DNA of 64,000 nt, from the NCBI RefSeq assembly GCF_017814435.1, contig NZ_JAGJCB010000004.1, positions 124,001-188,000 of the forward strand, in the 5' to 3' direction. The stretch is from Mariniflexile gromovii. Lineage in GTDB: Bacteria > Bacteroidota > Bacteroidia > Flavobacteriales > Flavobacteriaceae. Shown here in pieces: positions 1 through 7,586 of this stretch. How positions within the stretch are numbered: position 1 is the stretch's first letter; every line of letters begins with the position of its first letter. The translations under genes were made by a program, and so were the position numbers. The notes under the pieces were generated by a model that saw only the letters and a program-made list of their open reading frames with translations, had not been told where the DNA came from and made no database searches.

Positions 1-380
1 ATAGAACTCGAAAACTTATTTTGTTTAAACACATTTTCAATTAAAATGCCACAGATTTTCTTGTTTTCTGACAAAATGTCGTTAGGCCATTTTACGCTCA
101 ATTTCGGGATAGAAAAAGATTTTAAAGTTTTTAATAATGCTAAAGAAATGACCATACTTATGTAAAAAGGGTCTTCTATATTATATTGAAAAATATCTTT
201 ATACACACTGAATGTAAGGTTTTTAGACGCTTCAGAGTCCCAAACCGTCCCCATTTGCCCTCTACCATTTGTTTGCAATTTGGTAACTACAGCCGTATAA
301 TCGGCAACCTGTTCATTTACAGAAAGTCTCTTTAAATAACTATTTGTAGAATCGGTGGCATCAAGTTTGATTATATGCAT
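1..380 (-). CDS. birA: Biotin--[acetyl-CoA-carboxylase] ligase BirA, 3' end outside window
   Basis: Transfers biotin through biotinyl-AMP to the carrier-protein lysine of biotin-dependent carboxylases in the cytoplasm. About 126 codons are visible, opening MHIIKLDATDSTNSYLKR and containing the biotin/ATP loop GRGQMG near residue 40 (the family form is GRGRxG) and the KWPND motif near residue 95, followed by GILIE. These are the diagnostic BirA/LplA-fold motifs. No N-terminal DNA-binding domain precedes them, so this is the short, non-repressor type. The ATG at 380-378 begins right at the conserved IIKLDATDSTN segment and no earlier in-frame ATG is present. It is divergent from rsfS, the usual flavobacterial arrangement. 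The frame stays open to position 1, so the C-terminus is missing. Confidence 0.9.
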   Translation of the reverse strand, partial: MHIIKLDATDSTNSYLKRLSVNEQVADYTAVVTKLQTNGRGQMGTVWDSEASKNLTFSVYKDIFQYNIEDPFYISMVISLALLKTLKSFSIPKLSVKWPNDILSENKKICGILIENVFKQNKFSSS

Positions 381-446
381 GGAATAGTTATTATTAGTAT
401 CTGAAATCTTATGATAATTTTAAACCATAAAGAACTAAAAAAATAA

Positions 447-454
447 TAACTTTG
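447..454 (+). promoter_or_regulatory. Candidate -7 promoter element for rsfS-ftsH
   Basis: TAACTTTG matches the Bacteroidota -7 consensus TAnnTTTG exactly, 20 bases before the rsfS start codon. No TTG is present at the expected -33 distance, so the call rests on the -7 element and its position. Confidence 0.4.
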
Positions 455-474
455 CAAAAATTTAAAAAATTTTA

Positions 475-846
475 ATGGCGAAAGAAAACATAAGTGCAGA
501 CCAATTAATATCAGTTATAATTAGTGGCATTGAAGACGTAAAAGGAAAAGAAATAAATATTCTTGATTTAAGAGAAATTGAAAATACTGTTTGCGATTAT
601 TTTATAATTTGCGAAGGAACTTCAAACACGCAAGTTAACGCTATTGTTAATTCTGTTCAGAAAAAAGTAAGCAAAGAACTTAAAGATCACCCTTGGCACG
701 TAGAAGGCATGGATAATGCCGAATGGGTGCTTATGGATTATGTGAACATCGTTGTACATGTATTCCAAAAACAGATAAGACAATATTACGATATTGAAAG
801 TCTTTGGGGCGATGCAAAAACAACAGTTATACAAACTAGTTACTAA
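475..846 (+). CDS. rsfS: Ribosomal silencing factor RsfS
   Basis: A 123-residue protein of the RsfS/Iojap family, which binds ribosomal protein L14 and blocks joining of 30S and 50S subunits under nutrient limitation. The family core is visible: VCDYFIICEGTS at about residues 39-50, HPWHVEG at about 72-78, and the WVLMDY...VVHVF stretch at about 84-97. The length is typical (105-135 residues). Its stop lies nine bases before ftsH, so the two are probably cotranscribed. The partner L14 (rplN) is encoded at 26562-26930 in this same window. Confidence 0.95.
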   Translation: MAKENISADQLISVIISGIEDVKGKEINILDLREIENTVCDYFIICEGTSNTQVNAIVNSVQKKVSKELKDHPWHVEGMDNAEWVLMDYVNIVVHVFQKQIRQYYDIESLWGDAKTTVIQTSY

Positions 847-855
847 AAATTTAGG

Positions 856-2790
856 ATGGCAAACGATAAAAAAAACATAAATGAAAACAAACCAAAATTC
901 AGTCCTTACTGGATTTACGGTATTTTAATAGCCCTATTTTTAGGGTTTCAATTGTTTAGCAGCAGTACATCTCAAGATGGAAGCGCTACAACCCCTTCGC
1001 AATTTTTTAAATATTTAGAAGATGGTGATGTAGCAAAGGTTGATATTATAAAAAACACACGTGTTGCTAAGGTTTATTTAACTTCTGAAGCTGAGGCCAA
1101 AGAAATTCATAAAAAATCAAAACCAACATCATTTCTTCCTTCGGCTACAGAGTTACCTAATTATAAATTTGAATTTGGCGATCTTCAAAATTTTGAAAAC
1201 CAATTAAATGAAGTTGCCAAAGATTTACCGAACAAACCTATTATAAAATTTGACACGGAAACCGATAATTGGGGCAACCTTTTAATGAGCATTCTGCCAT
1301 TTATTTTACTTATTGGTGTTTGGATTTTCATCATGAGACGTATGTCTGGTGGTGCTGGCGGTGGTGCCGGTGGTCAAATTTTCAACATAGGAAAATCGAA
1401 AGCAAAACTTTTTGATCAAAATACAGAAGTAAAAACAACGTTTAAAGATGTTGCTGGTTTAGAAGGTGCCAAAGAAGAAGTACAAGAAATTGTAGATTTC
1501 TTAAAATTCCCTGAAAAATACACGTCTTTAGGAGGAAAAATACCAAAAGGGGCCTTACTTGTAGGCCCTCCAGGAACAGGTAAAACCTTATTAGCAAGAG
1601 CCGTTGCTGGTGAAGCTAAAGTGCCTTTTTTCTCTTTGTCTGGTTCAGATTTCGTGGAGATGTTTGTAGGTGTAGGTGCATCTCGTGTTCGAGATTTGTT
1701 CAAACAAGCTAAAGAGAAATCACCTTCAATTATCTTTATTGATGAAATTGATGCGATTGGACGTGCTAGAGGAAAAAATGCTATGTCTGGAAGTAATGAC
1801 GAACGCGAAAACACATTAAATCAATTACTTACAGAAATGGATGGCTTCGGTACAAACACAAATGTTATTGTACTTGCTGCAACCAACAGAGCCGATATTT
1901 TAGATACCGCTTTAATGCGTGCTGGACGTTTTGACAGACAAATTTATGTTGATTTACCAGACGTTCGTGAACGTCAAGAAATTTTTGAAGTGCATTTAAG
2001 ACCACTAAAAAAAGATAAAGACTTAGACCTTGATTTCTTATCAAAACAAACACCAGGATTTTCTGGCGCCGATATAGCAAATGTTTGTAACGAAGCTGCT
2101 TTAATTGCTGCAAGAAATGGGAAAAAATCGGTTGACAAACAAGATTTCCTTGATGCCGTTGATAGAATTATTGGTGGATTGGAAAAGAAAAACAAAATCA
2201 TCACACCTAGTGAAAAACGCGCTGTTGCATTTCACGAAGCTGGTCATGCCGTTGTAAGTTGGATGTTAGAACATGCTGCGCCCTTGGTTAAGGTTACCAT
2301 CGTACCTCGTGGCCGTTCATTAGGTGCTGCATGGTATTTACCAGAAGAACGTTTAATTGTTCACCCAGAACAAATGCTTGATGAAATGTGTGCCGCTTTG
2401 GGTGGTCGTGCTGCCGAAAAAGTTATTTTCAACAAAATATCTACAGGAGCTTTAAGCGATTTGGAAAAAGTTACCAAACAAGCGAGAGCCATGGTTACCA
2501 TATATGGATTAAGTGATAAAATAGGCAACTTAACTTATTACGATTCTTCGGGGCAAAACGAATATGGATTTACAAAACCATACAGCGAGCAAACAGCCGA
2601 ATTAATTGACAAAGAAATTTCAGATATTATTGAAACACAATACAAACGTGCTATCAAATTATTAGAAGACAATAGAGATAAACTGACAGAACTAGCCGAA
2701 GTTCTTCTTGAAAAAGAGGTTATTTTCAAAGACAATCTAGAACTCATCTTTGGTAAACGCGCTTTTGAAAAAGAAGACATTGAAAATTAA
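856..2790 (+). CDS. ftsH: ATP-dependent zinc metalloprotease FtsH
   Basis: A membrane-anchored AAA+ protease that degrades misassembled membrane proteins and selected cytoplasmic regulators. The 644 residues show, in order: a transmembrane helix at about 18-34, a periplasmic domain, a second helix at about 141-160, a glycine-rich linker, Walker A GPPGTGKT at 237-244, Walker [10 protein letters not shown], the second region of homology ending RAGRFDR, and the zinc motif HEAGH at 460-464. Length and order match full FtsH. All catalytic residues are present. It follows rsfS at nine bases and is followed by a 40-bp perfect palindrome that probably ends the transcript. Confidence 0.98.
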   Translation: MANDKKNINENKPKFSPYWIYGILIALFLGFQLFSSSTSQDGSATTPSQFFKYLEDGDVAKVDIIKNTRVAKVYLTSEAEAKEIHKKSKPTSFLPSATELPNYKFEFGDLQNFENQLNEVAKDLPNKPIIKFDTETDNWGNLLMSILPFILLIGVWIFIMRRMSGGAGGGAGGQIFNIGKSKAKLFDQNTEVKTTFKDVAGLEGAKEEVQEIVDFLKFPEKYTSLGGKIPKGALLVGPPGTGKTLLARAVAGEAKVPFFSLSGSDFVEMFVGVGASRVRDLFKQAKEKSPSIIFIDEIDAIGRARGKNAMSGSNDERENTLNQLLTEMDGFGTNTNVIVLAATNRADILDTALMRAGRFDRQIYVDLPDVRERQEIFEVHLRPLKKDKDLDLDFLSKQTPGFSGADIANVCNEAALIAARNGKKSVDKQDFLDAVDRIIGGLEKKNKIITPSEKRAVAFHEAGHAVVSWMLEHAAPLVKVTIVPRGRSLGAAWYLPEERLIVHPEQMLDEMCAALGGRAAEKVIFNKISTGALSDLEKVTKQARAMVTIYGLSDKIGNLTYYDSSGQNEYGFTKPYSEQTAELIDKEISDIIETQYKRAIKLLEDNRDKLTELAEVLLEKEVIFKDNLELIFGKRAFEKEDIEN

Positions 2791-2830
2791 CAACAAACAA
2801 TTCATCTACGATATTTTTTAGAGAAACATT

Positions 2831-2870
2831 AAAAATCTTAAATTAAACACGTGTTTAATTTAAGATTTTT
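2831..2870. terminator. 40-bp perfect palindrome, probable terminator after ftsH
   Basis: Two 20-base arms, each the exact reverse complement of the other, meet at CACGTG with no spacer in the sequence; the 3' arm ends in a T run. Its place between ftsH and the LUD-domain gene suits an intrinsic terminator, although the arms are AT-rich and much longer than needed. Confidence 0.7.
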
Positions 2871-2917
2871 TATATTTGATAACCTCAAAGGGAATCACAT
2901 TAATAGCAGCTTACTAA

Positions 2918-3526
2918 ATGAGCCTTTTTAGAAAAATTTTTGGACTAAAACCAGACACATCTGATGAACAAGTAAAGTCTACAGAAAGAGGCAGATACAT
3001 GCCTGAAATAAAACTGCCTATTGATGAAAAGTTCACTATAAATTTTAAAGGCAATGGCGGGAAATTTTTATACTGTGAAAACTTAAATGAAGTATTCCAG
3101 AACTTACAAAGTATTATTGAGGAAAATAATTGGGATGATAAAGAAACACTGATATTAGACCAAAACATTAAAGATAAATTTAAAAACTCCAATTTAAATC
3201 CCACAACCAAAATTAGCGACTCCACTATTTTTTTAACAACTTGCGAAAATTTAATAGCTAACGACGGTTCTTTACTCATTTCCTCAAAACAAATTTTTGA
3301 AAAAAAATTACCCGAATTACCTACAAACTTTATTGTTTTTGCCACTACAAGTCAAATTGTTGAAAATATTGGAGAAGGTTTAAGAGGTATCAAATCTAAA
3401 AACAGGCAAAAAATCCCAACAAACATTACCACCATAAAACATTTTAAATCTAGCGATGAGAAAGATTTTTTAAGCTATGGCAGTAGTGCTAAAAACTTAT
3501 ACCTACTTCTTTTAGAAGACTTATAA
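2918..3526 (+). CDS. LUD-domain protein (LutC/YkgG-like)
   Basis: A 202-residue protein resembling the LUD superfamily, whose best-known member LutC takes part in lactate oxidation. Supporting signs are the central ISDSTIFLTTCENLIANDGS region, which corresponds to the nucleotide-binding-like core with its 'A..GS' turn, and the following FIVFATTSQIVENI strand. No iron-sulfur cysteine motif is present and no LutA or LutB neighbour is seen, so a role in lactate use is not supported here. It sits between ftsH and cdsA, a placement I recall from other Flavobacteriaceae, and is one base from cdsA, so it probably shares that transcript. Confidence 0.75.
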   Translation: MSLFRKIFGLKPDTSDEQVKSTERGRYMPEIKLPIDEKFTINFKGNGGKFLYCENLNEVFQNLQSIIEENNWDDKETLILDQNIKDKFKNSNLNPTTKISDSTIFLTTCENLIANDGSLLISSKQIFEKKLPELPTNFIVFATTSQIVENIGEGLRGIKSKNRQKIPTNITTIKHFKSSDEKDFLSYGSSAKNLYLLLLEDL

Positions 3527-3527
3527 G

Positions 3528-4349
3528 ATGAAGGAAACTCTTATTCGATCATTTTCCGGGTTACTCTATGTCTTGCTATTAATTTTGTGCTTAAACCACC
3601 AACAAGCACTCATTGCATTGTTTTTTGTGTTTGGCATCATTTGTTTAGTAGAGTTTAAAAAACTCATACAACTTAAAAGCATCATCCCATATTTTATATT
3701 TATAATTCTGTATGCTTTTTTTGTGTATTGGCAACTCATTCTAAATACCAGAACAGATATTGATGAAGCCATTCAAATACTTATGGTACTTACTATTTTT
3801 GTTGAATTATTTTTAATAAAGGATTTGTTTTCAGAAAAAACCATCCCGCTATTTAGCTCAAAACGATTTATATTAACCACTTTTTACATATCCAGCGCCT
3901 TTATTTTTTTAATTTTAATAGCCGATTATCATGATGTTTACAACCCCAACATTCTTTTAGGAGCTTTTATTTTGGTTTGGGTTAACGATACATTTGCCTA
4001 TTTAGTTGGTAAAAATTTTGGCAAACAAAAACTTTTCGAAAAGATTTCACCTAAAAAAACAGTTGAAGGTTTTCTAGGTGGTTTGTTTTTTTCGTGCATA
4101 GCAAGCTATTTTATTGCTACCTTTACACAAACTTTAGAATTTACAAGTTGGCTTGTTTTAAGTATTGTAGTAACCGTATTTGGAACCTTGGGCGACCTTA
4201 TAGAATCTAAGTTTAAAAGACAAGCAAACGTAAAAGACAGTGGCGCTATCATGCCCGGGCATGGTGGTTTGTTAGACCGATTGGATAGTATTATTTTTGC
4301 AGCACCTTTTATTTATTTATTTTTAAGAATTTTACACTATGTTTCATAA
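3528..4349 (+). CDS. cdsA: Phosphatidate cytidylyltransferase
   Basis: Makes CDP-diacylglycerol from CTP and phosphatidic acid, the branch point of phospholipid synthesis, in the inner membrane. The 273 residues contain many hydrophobic helices and the CdsA signature near the C-terminus: SKFKR, then VKDSG, then PGHGGLLDRLD at about residues 244-254, with the metal-binding aspartates present. The ATG at 3528 follows the preceding stop by one base. The 3' end overlaps psd by 11 bases, pointing to translational coupling of two steps leading to phosphatidylethanolamine. Confidence 0.96.
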   Translation: MKETLIRSFSGLLYVLLLILCLNHQQALIALFFVFGIICLVEFKKLIQLKSIIPYFIFIILYAFFVYWQLILNTRTDIDEAIQILMVLTIFVELFLIKDLFSEKTIPLFSSKRFILTTFYISSAFIFLILIADYHDVYNPNILLGAFILVWVNDTFAYLVGKNFGKQKLFEKISPKKTVEGFLGGLFFSCIASYFIATFTQTLEFTSWLVLSIVVTVFGTLGDLIESKFKRQANVKDSGAIMPGHGGLLDRLDSIIFAAPFIYLFLRILHYVS

Positions 4350-4995
4350 AGAAGGACATAAAATTATATTTCTAACATTCGTTTTTGTTGTTGGATGTTC
4401 ATTATTAGTCGATAATTTTATACCAATAACGTGGCTAAGAACCATTGTTTTAATTGTATTACTAGCTTTTTTAATAATAATTCTTCAGTTTTTTAGAAAC
4501 CCAAAACGTCATACGGTTTTAAATAACAAACAAGTTGTATCACCCGTTGACGGCAAAGTAGTTGTTATTGAAGAAGTTTTTGAAAAAGAGTATTTTAATG
4601 ATAAACGTTTGCAGGTAAGTATCTTTATGTCTCCAATAAATGTTCATGTTACACGTTATCCTATTAGTGGCAATGTGATATTTAGCAAATACCACCCAGG
4701 TAAATTTTTAGTGGCATGGCATCCCAAAGCCAGTGAGGAAAACGAACGTACTACCGTAGTTGTCGAGAATGAAACTTATGGCAAAGTACTGCATAGACAA
4801 ATAGCTGGCGCTTTAGCTAAACGCATTGTAAATTATGCTAAAATAAATGACAAAGTCATTCAAGGTGGCGAGTCTGGTTTTATAAAATTTGGGTCTAGAG
4901 TTGATTTATTTTTACCATTAGATACAAAAATAAAAGTAAAACTTAACCAAAAAGTTCGAGGAGGTGAAAGTATTATTGCAGAAGCAAATGACTGA
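4339..4995 (+). CDS. psd: Phosphatidylserine decarboxylase, short type
   Basis: Converts phosphatidylserine to phosphatidylethanolamine and is self-cleaved to create a pyruvoyl cofactor. The 218 residues have two N-terminal hydrophobic helices (about 9-28 and 34-50), the conserved VSPVDGKV at 67-74 and NVHVTRYPISG at 101-111, and the cleavage site FGSRVDLFLP, where Gly185-Ser186 is the expected break. The GSR form is that of the short (about 215-residue) class, not the LGST of E. coli. It overlaps cdsA by 11 bases and the next gene by 8. The phosphatidylserine synthase gene is not in the window. Confidence 0.95.
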   Translation: MFHKEGHKIIFLTFVFVVGCSLLVDNFIPITWLRTIVLIVLLAFLIIILQFFRNPKRHTVLNNKQVVSPVDGKVVVIEEVFEKEYFNDKRLQVSIFMSPINVHVTRYPISGNVIFSKYHPGKFLVAWHPKASEENERTTVVVENETYGKVLHRQIAGALAKRIVNYAKINDKVIQGGESGFIKFGSRVDLFLPLDTKIKVKLNQKVRGGESIIAEAND

Positions 4996-5254
4996 TGAAG
5001 AGTTAGAAATAGAATTTCAAAATGCGGTGGAATGCGTGAATGCTTACACCCAACCTTTCCCTGCAGATGTGCTTTTAAACCTATATGCTTACTACAAGAA
5101 AGCAACCAATAATTACAGTCGGCCAAGTAGTAAAAAAGCCATAATAAATGCTTTTAAAACCAACGCATTGTTTCAAGTAAAAGACCTTACACAGAACGAA
5201 GCAAAACGTTTGTATATTGATTTGGTGAATAAATACTTTTTATACGGAAAGTAG
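4988..5254 (+). CDS. Acyl-CoA-binding protein
   Basis: A small cytoplasmic carrier that binds long-chain acyl-CoA esters. With the ATG at 4988 the product is 88 residues, beginning MTDEELEIEFQNAVE. The four-helix ACBP pattern is present: LLNLYAYYKKAT (the YxxYKQAT-like motif) and the later KAIINAF segment, although the usual KWDAW core is diverged. An upstream in-frame GTG at 4964 would add eight residues and a 32-base overlap with psd; the ATG, overlapping psd by 8 bases, is the more natural start. Clustering with cdsA and psd suits a lipid role. Confidence 0.85.
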   Translation: MTDEELEIEFQNAVECVNAYTQPFPADVLLNLYAYYKKATNNYSRPSSKKAIINAFKTNALFQVKDLTQNEAKRLYIDLVNKYFLYGK

Positions 5255-5352
5255 CATCAAAGAATTTCCAAAAAGAGGAAATTTCAAATTCCAAAAAATC
5301 TTCTGCGAATTTATTTCTGAAAATATATCATAATACCTTTTCCAAGGTTTAA

Positions 5353-7137
5353 TTACATCCTCTCAGGCACTTGAATTCCTAAAACATGAAATGCATTCTT
5401 AATGGTCTGCGCTACTTTTTTAGACAGTTGTACTCTAAATATTTTTTCATTTTCATTATCTGCACCTAAAATAGATACATTTTGGTAGAAAGAATTAAAT
5501 TCCTTTACCAAATCGTAAGTATAGTTAGCTACCAATGCTGGACTATGTTGCATAGCGGCATTTTGGATAACTTCCGGAAATAACTCTAGTTGTTTTAAAA
5601 GCTCTTTTTCTTTTTCATGTAATGATTTATCAACTGAGCTTAAATTGACGCTATAATCAAAATCTGCCTTTCTTAAAATAGCTTGAATTCTGGCATAAGT
5701 ATATTGAATAAATGGCCCTGTATTACCTTGAAAATCGATAGATTCTTTTGGGTCGAATAAAATACGTTTTTTTGGATCTACTTTTAATATATAATATTTT
5801 AAAGCTCCTAAACCAATGGTTTTATACAGCGCTTCTTTTTCTTCCTTGGTATAACCATCAAGCTTCCCGAGTTCTTCTGAAATTTCAGCAGCTGTTGAAG
5901 CCATTTCATCAATCAAATCATCGGCATCAACCACCGTTCCTTCTCTACTCTTCATTTTTCCGCTAGGTAAATCAACCATACCATAACTTAAATGGTATAA
6001 GTTTTTGGCCCATTCAAATCCTAACTTTTTCAAAATTAAAAACAATACTTGAAAATGATAATCTTGTTCGTTACCCACGGTGTAAACCATACCGCCAACA
6101 TCTGGAAAATCTTTGATACGCTGTATGGCGGTACCAATATCTTGTGTTATATAAACAGCTGTACCATCGGAACGCTGTACTATTTTCCTATCTAAACCAT
6201 CTTCAGTTAAATCGCACCAAACAGAGCCATCTGCCTCTTTTTCAAACACACCTGATTTTAATCCTTCTGCAACGAATTCTTTTCCTAATAAATAGGTATC
6301 ACTTTCATAATATAAAGTATCAAAATCAACACCTAAGTTTTTGTAGGTTTCATTAAACCCTTCATACACCCAACCATTCATCATTTTCCAAAGTGACACA
6401 ACGTCTTCATCACCTGATTCCCATTTTTGAAGCATGCTTTGAGCCTCCAATAAAAGTGGTGCGTTTTTTTTGGCTTCATCCTCAGTTTTACCTGAAGCTA
6501 TAAGCGCTTCAATCTCCTTTTTATATTCTTGATCAAACTTAACATAATAATTACCAACCAATTTATCACCTTTCAACCCTGTACTTTCGGGAGTTTCATT
6601 GTTCCCAAATCGTTTCCAGGCCAACATACTTTTGCAAATATGGATCCCCCTGTCGTTTATAATTTGGGTTTTGTAAACTTTCTTTCCGGATGCTTTTAAA
6701 ATTTCAGCAACACTATAACCCAAAAGGTTGTTTCTAACGTGCCCCAAATGCAATGGTTTGTTGGTGTTTGGTGATGAGTACTCAACCATAATAGCTTTTT
6801 CATCAGCCTTAGGCGATACAAACCCATAAGTTTCTTCATCTTTGATGCTATTGAAAAAATCAAAATAATAGGTATCCTTTATTTCAACATTTAAAAAACC
6901 TTTTACTACGTTATAAGCTTTAACTTCATCTACATTTTCAACCAAATAATTACCAATAGTTTCACCTATTTGAACAGGGTTACCTTTTACAAAGCGCAAC
7001 ATAGGGAATATCACCACGGTAATATCACCAGCAAATTCTTTTCTGGTGGCTTGAAATTCCACCGATTCCAATTGAATATTAAAAGTTGATAAAACGGCTT
7101 GTTTTACTTGGTTTGATAAAGTCTCTTGAAGATTCAT
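5353..7137 (-). CDS. argS: Arginyl-tRNA synthetase
   Basis: Charges tRNA-Arg with arginine; class I synthetase. The 594 residues contain an N-terminal ArgRS additional domain (about 1-90), the HIGH-type motif HLGH at 130-133 within SSPNTNKPLHLGHVRNN, a KMSKS-equivalent GKMKSREG at about 393-400, and a helical anticodon-binding DALR domain ending ...VPERM. Length is normal. It stands alone on the minus strand, convergent with the acyl-CoA-binding gene, with a -7 promoter motif 25 bases upstream of its ATG. Confidence 0.98.
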   Translation of the reverse strand: MNLQETLSNQVKQAVLSTFNIQLESVEFQATRKEFAGDITVVIFPMLRFVKGNPVQIGETIGNYLVENVDEVKAYNVVKGFLNVEIKDTYYFDFFNSIKDEETYGFVSPKADEKAIMVEYSSPNTNKPLHLGHVRNNLLGYSVAEILKASGKKVYKTQIINDRGIHICKSMLAWKRFGNNETPESTGLKGDKLVGNYYVKFDQEYKKEIEALIASGKTEDEAKKNAPLLLEAQSMLQKWESGDEDVVSLWKMMNGWVYEGFNETYKNLGVDFDTLYYESDTYLLGKEFVAEGLKSGVFEKEADGSVWCDLTEDGLDRKIVQRSDGTAVYITQDIGTAIQRIKDFPDVGGMVYTVGNEQDYHFQVLFLILKKLGFEWAKNLYHLSYGMVDLPSGKMKSREGTVVDADDLIDEMASTAAEISEELGKLDGYTKEEKEALYKTIGLGALKYYILKVDPKKRILFDPKESIDFQGNTGPFIQYTYARIQAILRKADFDYSVNLSSVDKSLHEKEKELLKQLELFPEVIQNAAMQHSPALVANYTYDLVKEFNSFYQNVSILGADNENEKIFRVQLSKKVAQTIKNAFHVLGIQVPERM

Positions 7138-7161
7138 TAATCGTATTATTTTTTAAGTGAA

Positions 7162-7169
7162 CAAAGATA
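7162..7169 (-). promoter_or_regulatory. Candidate -7 element for argS
   Basis: Read on the minus strand this is TATCTTTG, an exact TAnnTTTG match, implying a leader of only about 15-20 nucleotides. The nearest upstream TTG is about 23 bases away instead of 19-20, so the -33 element is weak. Confidence 0.4.
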
Positions 7170-7247
7170 AAACTTTTATTAAAGGATTATTGCAAAACTT
7201 ATTCTAATAAAAACAGTAAATAAAGGTCAGACTTTTTTACTACCTTA

Positions 7248-7277
7248 TTGAATGAAACAGTTAATATTTTATATTTT
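7248..7277 (+). promoter_or_regulatory. Orphan promoter with correct -33/-7 spacing
   Basis: TTG at 7248-7250, then exactly 19 bases, then TATATTTT at 7270-7277 (seven of eight matches to TAnnTTTG). It faces plus, but no plausible reading frame starts downstream for 300 bases, so it may drive a non-coding transcript. Confidence 0.4.
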
Positions 7278-7282
7278 CAAAG

Positions 7283-7488
7283 CACTACAAAAATTCGTAA
7301 GTTTTACCTTCAAAAGTGCTGTTTTTCTATGATTTTCACCGTTAATCTATTCGTCGGATTTTTGATGTTTTTAGCTTGTTCCTTTTGTCTAATTTATTGG
7401 TAGAAAAACGCAGAAATTAGATTTTAATGATGCTTTTTATAACTTTTGCTTTGTAAAGCTATTGTCATCCATTGGGATGGATTTTTTT
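7283..7488 (+). ncRNA. Candidate ~200-nt structured small RNA
   Basis: This is a stretch within the 449-base gene-free gap between argS and the TPR kinase. It is bounded by an orphan promoter and an intrinsic terminator in the same direction. Internal pairing potential includes AGCACT 7281-7286 with AGTGCT 7315-7320, GTTTTTCTA 7321-7329 with TAGAAAAAC 7401-7409, and CAAAGC 7278-7283 with GCTTTG 7448-7453. Size and architecture would suit 6S RNA, but I cannot identify the family. In AT-rich DNA short pairings arise by chance, so this remains a hypothesis. I see no coding potential in the rest of the gap. Confidence 0.35.
7467..7488 (+). terminator. Intrinsic terminator with no upstream gene
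   Basis: Stem ATCCAT/ATGGAT with loop TGGG, followed by seven T residues on plus. The nearest plus-strand gene upstream ends at 5254, so it probably serves an unannotated transcript. Confidence 0.55.
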
Positions 7489-7586
7489 AACCAACAAAAA
7501 TATTACAACTTAAAAAGTAATGCTTATTTCCCTCAATTAAGACATACTTCTTATAGTTTTATTACTTGTTGTGATATTATAACAGT

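Noticed and set aside
1416-1814. 132-codon antisense frame inside ftsH
   Set aside because: Lies over the conserved AAA+ domain; a mirror of its codon use.
2914-3345. 143-codon antisense frame over the LUD-domain gene
   Set aside because: It mirrors the real gene, has no recognisable motif and no start context; the plus-strand protein is coherent.
4964-4987. GTG start giving a longer acyl-CoA-binding protein
   Set aside because: It would overlap psd by 32 bases; the ATG at 4988 gives the usual length and an 8-base coupling overlap.
5263-5283. Terminator after the acyl-CoA-binding protein gene
   Set aside because: AATTTCC/GGAAATT is only seven pairs and no T run follows on either strand.
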